Shown piece by piece: positions 57,164-64,000 of a DNA stretch of 64,000 nucleotides (its first letter is position 1; every line of letters begins with the position of its first letter). The stretch spans positions 1-64,000 of the forward strand of contig NC_012996.1 in NCBI RefSeq assembly GCF_000026365.1, in the 5' to 3' direction. The translations under genes were made by a program, and so were the position numbers. The notes under the pieces were generated by a model. That model ran no database searches and had not been told where the DNA came from. It saw only the letters and a list, made by a program, of their open reading frames with translations. This DNA is from Zygosaccharomyces rouxii (taxonomy: Eukaryota > Ascomycota > Saccharomycetes > Saccharomycetales > Saccharomycetaceae).

Positions 57164-58552
57164 ATGGCTGAGAATACTCAAAAACTATGGGGTGGTAGAT
57201 TCACCGGTGAGACAGACCCATTGATGCACCTTTATAATGCATCTTTACCATACGACTGGAAAATGTACAGAGCAGATTTGGAAGGTACTAGGGTCTATAC
57301 AGCTGGTCTTAACAAGCTGGGGTTAATTACTCCAGAAGAATTGACCAAGATTCATTACGGATTAGGTGAAATTAAGAAAGAATGGGATGAAGACAAGTTT
57401 GTTCGTCACCCTAACGATGAGGATATCCATACTGCTAATGAAAGAAGATTAGGTGAAATTATTGGACGTGACATTGCAGGTAAAGTCCATACTGGTAGAT
57501 CTCGTAATGATCAAGTGGTAACTGATATGAGAATCTTCTGCCGTGATACCGTTAATGAGAAATTACTTCCTGGGTTAAAGGAATTAGTTAGTGTTATGGT
57601 TAAAAGGGCAGAGAAAGAAATTGGCTATTTGATGCCAGGTTATACCCATTTGCAAAGGGCTCAACCTATCAGATGGTCTCATTGGTTAAGTTCCTATGCT
57701 ACTTATTTCACAGAGGATTTGAAGAGATTGAGACAACTGTTGGAAAGATTTAACCAATCACCTTTGGGTGCTGGTGCTCTTGCAGGTCACCCCTATGGTA
57801 TCGACAGAGAATTTTTGGCTGAGGAATTAGGGTTCCAAGGTGTCATTGGTAATTCTCTAGTGGCAGTCTCTGATAGAGATTTTGTTGTGGAGCTAATGTT
57901 TTGGGGGACTTTGTTCATGAACCACATATCACGTTTCGCCGAAGATCTAATCATCTATTCAACAGCTGAATTTGGATTTATCAAATTGAATGATGCTTAT
58001 TCTACAGGTTCATCTTTGATGCCTCAGAAGAAGAACGCTGATTCCTTAGAATTGTTAAGAGGTAAATCTGGTAGAGTATTTGGTGATTTAGCCGGTTTTC
58101 TAATGAGTTTGAAGGGTATACCCTCCACTTACGATAAGGATATGCAAGAGGACAAAGAATCTTTGTTTGATAGTTTAACTACCGTGGAACATTCCATCTT
58201 AATTGCTACTGGTGTCATTAGTACACTAGCTGTTAATTCTGAAAACATGGTTAATGCTTTGACTGTTGATATGTTGGCTACTGATTTAGCTGATTATTTG
58301 GTTAGAAAAGGTGTGCCATTCAGAGAAACCCATCACATCTCTGGTGAATGTGTTGCTAAGGCAGAAAACTTAGGTCTAAGTGGTATCGATAAATTGTCTT
58401 TGGAACAATACAAGACCATTGACTCTAGATTTGAAGCTGATTTATTTGAGACTTTCAATTTTGAAAAAAGTGTGGAAAGAAGAGACGCCACTGGTGGTAC
58501 TGCCAAATCTGCCATTTTGAAACAGTTGGCCTCCCTACAATCACAAATCTAA
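57164..58552 (+). CDS. ARG4: Argininosuccinate lyase
   Basis: Arg4 splits argininosuccinate to arginine and fumarate, the last step of arginine synthesis. The 462-residue protein (463 in S. cerevisiae) belongs to the fumarase/aspartase superfamily and works as a homotetramer. It carries [30 protein letters not shown] (core [12 protein letters not shown]), [17 protein letters not shown] [18 protein letters not shown], and the signature loop [12 protein letters not shown] with catalytic Ser283. The open frame starts three codons upstream at a GTG; the ATG at 57164 ([11 protein letters not shown]) matches the family. A TATA-like TATATAAGATAT lies about 120 bp upstream. I see no exact Gcn4 site in the 231-bp spacer after DED81. 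Confidence 0.97.
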   Translation: MAENTQKLWGGRFTGETDPLMHLYNASLPYDWKMYRADLEGTRVYTAGLNKLGLITPEELTKIHYGLGEIKKEWDEDKFVRHPNDEDIHTANERRLGEIIGRDIAGKVHTGRSRNDQVVTDMRIFCRDTVNEKLLPGLKELVSVMVKRAEKEIGYLMPGYTHLQRAQPIRWSHWLSSYATYFTEDLKRLRQLLERFNQSPLGAGALAGHPYGIDREFLAEELGFQGVIGNSLVAVSDRDFVVELMFWGTLFMNHISRFAEDLIIYSTAEFGFIKLNDAYSTGSSLMPQKKNADSLELLRGKSGRVFGDLAGFLMSLKGIPSTYDKDMQEDKESLFDSLTTVEHSILIATGVISTLAVNSENMVNALTVDMLATDLADYLVRKGVPFRETHHISGECVAKAENLGLSGIDKLSLEQYKTIDSRFEADLFETFNFEKSVERRDATGGTAKSAILKQLASLQSQI

Positions 58553-58617
58553 TCTGATTTTTCGTAGTAATTATTATTTACAGCTTACCAGTTCGTATAT
58601 ATGGTTCTATCTCTATC

Positions 58618-59736
58618 CTAAGTCCACTTCTTAATCAGTGGAGTAATAAATGAGAAAGTGGAAATCCAACTGTATTTCCCACAATACCAATGATGATTTA
58701 AGAATCCAAAAGTAACAATCCAAAGCCACATGCGTCTTAAAATATTACCATTGTAAGCCATTATTAATCTGTAGACAGGTTCTAAAAGAGCTGTATTGAC
58801 GTTAGAACCTTTTAAATTCAGAAACTTGTAATTGGAAGGTTGAGCTGTCAACTGTAATATACCAAGATGAATCAAATATAGATCTAATTTTTCATGTCTT
58901 GCCAATGATTGATAAAGTGATTTAACAATTCCAGAAACGATAATTTCCACAGGATGATGAGCAACTTTCATATTGTAAGTGAGCGATGGATCAAATAGAA
59001 TTAATTGGGTATGAGGCAAGTGTGGAAGTAATTTCATCAATGTGCAGTAGTAAAGTAAGGTATTTGAACGAATTTCGGTCTCCAGTTGTGAAAGACTCAT
59101 TTCACCTGACGGGTGATACGATAAATTAGGCATAAAAAGTATAGATGCCAACTCGTAGGTAGAGTTTAGAGATTGAACAAAGTTTGCCAAGTCGCTAGAG
59201 GATGTTGGATCTAAATGGACTAAGAAATCATCGTCTTCTTCATGTTCTCTGTAGGAGGGCGCATCTCTCGAACAGACGAAGATGGTAAACCTCCTTCTGT
59301 AAAGATCCATTACTTGAGATCTGATAATGGGATCATGCATGTCACCTAAAACTAAGCAACATTTGGGTTGATTTTTGGGCAAATGTTCAGGTAATCCCAA
59401 TAATCTCTCTTTACGCCAGAATAAAATGGCCATTAGAGCAGAGAATCCACAGCCAATAACCACCTTACCACTCAATTGCCTGTAGATAGTACTTCCTAAT
59501 GAAGAGAGGGACTTTACAATCGGACTTCCAGCTTCCTCTCGACTTCTAGCGGCTAGCTCGGCTTCCCACTGCGGATCTCCACCGATATGAGAAACTGTGT
59601 TTGAAACAGCATCTTGTACCGAGGAGACAACCTTACTGCCTTTACTATAGAGAGAATCTACTCGATCAAATACTTGATCTACAATATCTTGTGCCATTGA
59701 TTCTTTTCCTGTCACTTGTGATCTTGTGTACATCAT
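58618..59736 (-). CDS. YSC83: Mitochondrial protein Ysc83 of unknown function
   Basis: The 372-residue protein corresponds to S. cerevisiae Ysc83/YHR017W (385), a mitochondrial protein whose mRNA rises in meiosis. Seen here are an N-terminal amphipathic region, a hydrophobic segment at about residues 93-109 (VVIGCGFSALMAILFWR), then a globular part starting KCCLVLGDMHDPIIRSQVMD. That part has Rossmann-like beta-alpha pattern but no canonical nucleotide motif. The C-terminus is hydrophobic and aromatic (RRMWLWIVTFGFLNHHWYCG). Two ATG codons stand in tandem at the start. It is convergent with ARG4 (65 bp) and keeps its S. cerevisiae neighbours. Confidence 0.9.
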   Translation of the reverse strand: MMYTRSQVTGKESMAQDIVDQVFDRVDSLYSKGSKVVSSVQDAVSNTVSHIGGDPQWEAELAARSREEAGSPIVKSLSSLGSTIYRQLSGKVVIGCGFSALMAILFWRKERLLGLPEHLPKNQPKCCLVLGDMHDPIIRSQVMDLYRRRFTIFVCSRDAPSYREHEEDDDFLVHLDPTSSSDLANFVQSLNSTYELASILFMPNLSYHPSGEMSLSQLETEIRSNTLLYYCTLMKLLPHLPHTQLILFDPSLTYNMKVAHHPVEIIVSGIVKSLYQSLARHEKLDLYLIHLGILQLTAQPSNYKFLNLKGSNVNTALLEPVYRLIMAYNGNILRRMWLWIVTFGFLNHHWYCGKYSWISTFSFITPLIKKWT

Positions 59737-61276
59737 TTCGAGCTACTCTAATCTTCTTAAGGTATTTTAAATGTATAAGTCGTAGAAAAAGATGAACAGT
59801 CACGTGCATAGTAAAGTAACCGTACCATGGCGGTTAAATCAAAGACAGTGGGATATATTCAGCTCTTTGCCATTTTTGGTGTGAGATCCCGTTAACCTCT
59901 CCTCCGTTTCATTCAGCTTTTGCCCAAGGAATCGACGGACTGATATCGAAGAGGAAATTTACCAGTTGATTTCCCCATACCCCAAAGGGTAGCTATTGAC
60001 ATGCAACAGCTACCGCGGTACAGCTACCGCGGTACAGCCACCTTTGTGTTCCCCCAAGATTCCCGAAGTATAACTTAATACTGACAAATTGCGTTATTCG
60101 CTGCTTACCAACTGTTCCTTTTCCAAAAGCACCAAAACTCCCCCCCCCCGCTACGCTCACATATAACCATTTCATTTCCCCGAGATCCCAAACCTTTGCT
60201 GATCTTATGTACCAACAACGCCTTTACCATCATTGATGCACATCCTCAGACCCCCTTTCAACCACGATTCCAAAAAATGGACCCAAATCAGTGTCTGCTC
60301 GCTAAACCCCACAACTTGAACGGTAACTGCACCAAATTACCAACCCCATTTCCCCCAGTACCCATCATCTTAGAGCAGTCGCTGTAAGACAATTATTTAT
60401 ATTGATCCCCCCCAGATCCCATGCCTCTGGCGGGTTCTTTTAGAAAAGAACCAAAACTGTTGCATTTCGCACCGCTCAAAGTGGTGTGTAAAAGATCAAG
60501 TTCTTCTTGCCGCTCTGCTCTCCTTTTATAACCTCCTTTTCCCTCATTTGCCACCCAATAATTATCCTCTCACTCCCCTAATCCCCACATTCTCATCTAA
60601 CGCTGCATGCCGCCGACCGAAACCTCCGCGGCTTCTTCCAGTCACCGAATGTGCAAGATTTTCGTGAAATATGATATTTGCTGGCGGCTAACTTTTACGT
60701 ATATGGTGATGTAAATCTCGGAATCTTTCAAAAAAGAAAAGAAAATGATTTACACTACCCCACGCTCGAGAATGATGTAGCTTTAATGCAAGCTTTAACA
60801 TCAAATAAGTTTTTACTAGAGCTGCTGAACTAGTACTCCATCGTAGGATATATTGTAATCCACAAGCATAATGTCCTCTTTCGATCCATAGTTGCGAATC
60901 AAATAGCATGTGACCGATAAGCTCGCAAACCTTAAAACAATCAGATGAAATTGCAAAAATGCAATCACACTCTATGCTTTAAATACAAAGGTTTTAAGCG
61001 GTAGATTGACAAAAGATCGGTATGAAGCGATGAGAGCGACTCGGTAGAAGTAATTATATTGTTGTTATTCGATCGGAAAGTCCACTTTCTATATCACGTG
61101 CTGATTACCCGGTTACTTTTCTTAGCTCTATTTCTCAGCAAATCCCTTTACACTATAACGTGGGACGTATTTATAACTGACATTCGAGATATTCGATTAC
61201 ACATACAAAAACAGTCGGTTACAAGGGTCATTTGGGTTAGTTTTACCAGATATAACCGTTATACAATTTATTTTTA
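59737..61276. promoter_or_regulatory. Long divergent region between YSC83 and YSC84
   Basis: 1.5 kb without a gene. It is C-rich on the plus strand at 59880-60600 (a run of C near 60141-60150) and AT-rich after. Candidate sites are a CACGTG box at about 59802-59807, another at 61086-61091, a Reb1 core TTACCCG at about 61106-61112, and two Ume6/URS1-like GC elements (GCCGCCGA at 60609-60616; TGGCGGCTA at 60682-60690). A tandem repeat lies at 60006-60042. The frames at 60196-60387, 60688-60909 and 61059-61277 have no family resemblance and are judged non-coding. Confidence 0.45.
60006..60042 (+). repeat. 14-bp tandem repeat ACAGCTACCGCGGT
   Basis: Two exact copies (60006-60019, 60020-60033) are followed by a partial, diverged copy ACAGCCACC. 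Each unit contains the palindrome ACCGCGGT, so the array presents two such palindromes 14 bases apart. This may be a paired binding site for a CGG-type factor in the YSC83 promoter. Confidence 0.75.
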
Positions 61277-62797
61277 ATGGGTCTCAACAATCCTGTACCC
61301 AGGAGTCTTAAAAGCGAGACAAAGTATGTGAACTTTTACCCCCTTCCTTTATCATTGTCAATGTGATCGTTACTATTGCACTTTCTTTACCTTCTTAGTT
61401 CAATATTGACTAACAAATCGACTTCTTAAACCAGAAAAGCTGCCAAAGTTTTGGTGAGTTTCATTAAACCCAACCAGGTGCTGGGGACTGACCAAATTAT
61501 TCCACCTCATGTACTCAAGAAGGCTAAGGGTCTTGCCATCATCACTGTGATAAAAGCTGGGTTCCTTTTTTCAGGTAGAGCAGGTTCAGGTGTTATCGTG
61601 GCTAGGTTACCTGACGGAACATGGTCAGCGCCATCTGGTATCGGAATGGCAGGTGCCGGTGCTGGTGGTTTAATCGGAGCTGAATTAACGGATTTTGTCT
61701 TTATTCTAAACAATCAACAAGCTGTCGATTCGTTTTCGAGAGCTGGTACTTTAACACTTGGTGGTAATATTTCTGTCGCAGCTGGTCCTCTCGGTAGAAA
61801 TGCTGAAGCGGATGCAGCTGCTTCCGCAGGTGGTGTTGCCACAGTTTTCACTTACTCAAAGACTAAAGGTCTATTTGCAGGTATTTCCGTCGAAGGTTCT
61901 GCTATTGTAGAGAGAAAAGATGCCAATAGAAAGTTCTATGGTGCTAGTGTTTCCGCTAAACAAATTTTAAGTGGTAGAGTGAGGCCACCACCAGCAGCAG
62001 ATCCATTGTTCAGAGTTTTAGAATCAAGGGCATTCAATTTTAGAGTTCCAGATGAATCGTACGCTGATAGTTTCTATGACGACATTCCAGAATCGTTTGA
62101 TTCTTCCGACGCCGACACTATGGGACCTGGCGGCAGATCTAATGGACGTCGTGGTTATGGCCGTTACGATGATGACTTTTACAGTTCTGATGATGACTTT
62201 GGTGGTAGTAGTGGCCGTTATGGCAGAGGTCCTCCACCAGATAGATTCGACAGGAGAGGTGATCCACCAGACAGATTTGATCGATACGGCGGTGGGAGCC
62301 GCGGTCGTCGTAGCAGTTATGATGATCCAAATGGTGTTAATGAGTACTATAGATCTCAAATGCGGGGTCGCCCTAGAGGTGGTAGTTCACGTTGGGATGA
62401 CGCTCCTTCTGAGAAGGATCGTTTCGATAAGGGAAGTGATCGCTACGATCGTTATGGCGATAAATATGATCGTTACGACAGGGATGTTGATGATTTATCC
62501 AATAGATTTTCAAGATCAAGGATTTCATCTGGTGGACCGGCTTCAAGCGGTCGCGCACCAAGAAATGAAAAAGCAGAATTCGGTGCTGCATCTCCATCAG
62601 CAGGGGATACTTTCTCCAATACTCCAAAAGCTGTTGCATTATATACTTTTAGTGGTGAAGAATACGGGGATCTGCCATTTAGAAAAGGTGATGTGATCAC
62701 CATTTTGAAAAAATCCGACTCTCAAGATGATTGGTGGACAGGTAGAGTTGGTGGTAGAGAGGGTATTTTCCCAGCAAATTACGTGGAATTGGTGTAA
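61277..62797 (+). CDS. YSC84: Actin-associated SH3 protein Ysc84/Lsb3, with intron
   Basis: The protein binds and bundles actin and acts with Las17 at endocytic patches. Two exons (61277-61323 and 61435-62797) encode 469 residues. Exon 1 gives MGLNNPVPRSLKSETK and joins to KAAKVLVSFIKPNQV, as in S. cerevisiae MGINNPIPRSLKSETKKAAK. The N-terminal SYLF/DUF500 lipid- and actin-binding domain covers about residues 1-215 (AKGLAIITVIKAGFLFSGR, SAGGVATVFTYSKTKGLFAG; each within the domain). A disordered Arg/Asp/Tyr/Gly-rich middle follows, then a C-terminal SH3 domain (about 410-469; ALYTFSGEEYGDLPF, WWTGRV, GIFPANYVELV). It stands for both YSC84 and LSB3, which are whole-genome-duplication copies in S. 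cerevisiae. Confidence 0.96.
61324..61434 (+). other. Spliceosomal intron of YSC84
   Basis: 111 nt, starting GTATGT (perfect yeast 5' site) and ending CCAG. The branch sequence GACTAAC (61408-61414) differs from the near-invariant TACTAAC at its first base; the branch A would be 61413, 20 nt before the AG. Phase: it splits codon 16 (AA|A). Splicing restores the conserved N-terminus exactly. Confidence 0.93.
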
Positions 62798-63017
62798 TTT
62801 TGTTCTTTTGGTTCAAGTTACAATAAAAAATAGAATATTAGAAAATTAGTAAGATAAAAAAAAAAAAAAAAAAAAAGACTATTGTACTTCAAACCTTCTC
62901 TAATTCACCTAAAATTTCATTCCAAACTTTTCCTTTGTCATGCCCACTGTAATTAAATGTGACCTACATTTTTTTATGTAATGTGTATTAATGTCGATTT
63001 TTTCTCTATGATTTTAT
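62798..63017. other. Convergent 3' region with poly-A run
   Basis: The 220 bp between the convergent YSC84 and MIP6/PES4 genes contain a run of 21 A at 62856-62876 and AT-rich sequence. Likely 3' end formation signals for both genes. Confidence 0.5.
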
Positions 63018-64000
63018 TTATCTTTCAAAACCTAAATGTTTAGCTGTTTGTTCGATGTGGTTATTCAAAATGCTTTCATTCTGAGTATTAGCATTCATGA
63101 GTAGTAAAAATTTAGTTAATTGATTTAGGTCACAATGCCAGTAGTGTTCAAAGATATAATTCGTAATTCTCAAAAGGTTCTCATCGTTAGTTGCTGTTGG
63201 GTATCTCAAGAAATCAATACCCTTCTTAACCTGTCTTCTCAAATATTTCAAGATTTGACTCAATTGTTCGTCTGTTTCCTTACTAGAATTGAAAGTAGCA
63301 ATCTTGGGAGTTAAAACCATTGGTTGTGGGTAGTACATTGGACCTGCTCCTGGTGTTGGTGTTGGTGCTGAATATATGGGCATGGGAAAAATGGCAGATT
63401 GTAAGTGAACTTGTGGTTGTTTTGACAATCCATTATAAGTTGAGTGCTTTGGAGATTTTGATTGATTTTTTGAATGGTAAACGTCAATTACTGGTATAGA
63501 TGAGTTCCCATTATTATTATTTAGTTTTTTTCTAGTGATTTTAACTTCACATCCGCCAATCAACCGGTTATTTAAAAGTTTTAATATTTTATCAGCATCT
63601 TTTTTACTTTTACATTTCACGTAACCAGAATATGTGAAAGAGTCATGGAAAAAATCGGTAATACCTAGATTTTCAATCTTTATGCGTTCTTCCATACACA
63701 TTTGAAGAAGGAATTGCTCATTGCATACAGAACTCAAATTTTGTAAGTAAAGAATGGGTCTGTACGAAATTTTACTTGATTGTTTATTGTAGCTACCATG
63801 ACCATTTCTTGCCGATTCAGCTTTAATAACGCTGAGTTTCCTTCCCTTGAATTGAGCACCATGATAAATTTTAACCGCTTTATTCGTATCTGAACCCTTT
63901 TTATATGTAACAAATGCCCAGCTCGATTCATACTTATGAGAGGTTGAAGAAAATACAGATTTCACTGGTCCCAAGTTACTGAAATAATCCAGTATTTCAT
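63018..64000 (-). CDS. MIP6: RRM RNA-binding protein Mip6/Pes4, C-terminal part
   Basis: The frame is open to the window edge, so the 5' end is missing (first complete codon at 63998). Visible is the end of one RRM (EILDYFSNLGPVKSVF, SSWAFVTYKKGSD, KGRKLSVIKAES). A further RRM follows (RPILYLQNLSSV, YSGYVKCKSKKDADKILKLL, GCEVKITRKKL), then a Pro/Asn/Ser-rich linker and a C-terminal helical domain (LSQILKYLRRQVKKGIDFLR, ending EQTAKHLGFER). This matches the Mip6/Pes4 pair of S. cerevisiae, which bind the export receptor Mex67 and stress or meiotic mRNAs. Position next to YSC84/LSB3 supports it. With no duplication, this gene is the common counterpart of both. Confidence 0.88.
   Translation of the reverse strand, partial: EILDYFSNLGPVKSVFSSTSHKYESSWAFVTYKKGSDTNKAVKIYHGAQFKGRKLSVIKAESARNGHGSYNKQSSKISYRPILYLQNLSSVCNEQFLLQMCMEERIKIENLGITDFFHDSFTYSGYVKCKSKKDADKILKLLNNRLIGGCEVKITRKKLNNNNGNSSIPVIDVYHSKNQSKSPKHSTYNGLSKQPQVHLQSAIFPMPIYSAPTPTPGAGPMYYPQPMVLTPKIATFNSSKETDEQLSQILKYLRRQVKKGIDFLRYPTATNDENLLRITNYIFEHYWHCDLNQLTKFLLLMNANTQNESILNNHIEQTAKHLGFER

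Noticed and set aside
59801..59808. TCACGTG, possible CDEI of a centromere
   Set aside because: The flanks are not AT-rich enough and no CDEIII follows; more likely a Cbf1/Pho4 site.
60196..60387. 63-codon frame in the YSC83-YSC84 intergenic region
   Set aside because: Proline-rich reading of C-rich promoter DNA with no family resemblance.
61451..61453. Upstream-truncated start of YSC84 at an internal TTG codon
   Set aside because: Exon 1 with ATG at 61277 and a clear intron restores the conserved N-terminus.

Overview
The window is a chromosome-end segment from a budding yeast of the Saccharomycetaceae, with the telomere side at the left. Its proteins are very close to Saccharomyces cerevisiae proteins over their full length, genes are almost intron-free, and the single mRNA intron found (YSC84) has yeast-type splice signals. 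Genes that lie on two different S. cerevisiae chromosomes (YFR025-028 and YHR015-020; also YER182-183 and YHR207-208) are interleaved here in one row. That is the order expected in a species that did not undergo the yeast whole-genome duplication. A Zygosaccharomyces/Torulaspora-like yeast is my best guess, but the sequence alone does not settle the genus.

Region 1, bases 1 to about 18,000, is subtelomeric and gene-poor. It starts with a pyrimidine-rich, low-complexity stretch. Then come relics: a decayed tRNA-Lys, a roughly 100-bp SET5 fragment whose intact parent is at 34 kb, a frameshifted DUP/COS-family gene and a frameshifted CWP1-like wall-protein gene. A few intact genes stand among them: a DUP-family membrane protein, an unrecognised membrane protein, a DDI2/DDI3-like cyanamide hydratase, a GRE2-like reductase and a tRNA-Gly. 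Between 13.3 and 17.8 kb I see no intact gene.

Region 2, 18 to 30.6 kb, is a metabolic accessory block. It holds a hexose transporter with a promoter rich in Rgt1- and Mig1-type sites, a zinc-cluster regulator, 5-oxoprolinase (OXP1), a DAL5-family permease divergent from OXP1, and a second zinc-cluster regulator. The shared OXP1/permease promoter carries a perfect CGG/CCG palindrome and a GATAAG site. This suggests a small 5-oxoproline or organic-nitrogen uptake and degradation module.

Region 3, 30.6 to 64 kb, is conserved chromosome: branched-chain aminotransferase, FAU1, FMP10, SET5, SKN7, SCH9, HTM1/MNL1, RPS4, a YHR202W-type phosphatase, tRNA-Tyr, CDC14, ECO1, tRNA-Ala, HIS2, a prolyl-tRNA synthetase (YHR020W), DED81, ARG4, YSC83, YSC84 and the C-terminal part of MIP6/PES4 running off the right edge. 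Notable control elements are a Leu3 site abutting a Gcn4 site between the aminotransferase and FAU1, tandem Rap1 sites before RPS4, and Reb1 sites before CDC14 and between RPS4 and its convergent neighbour.
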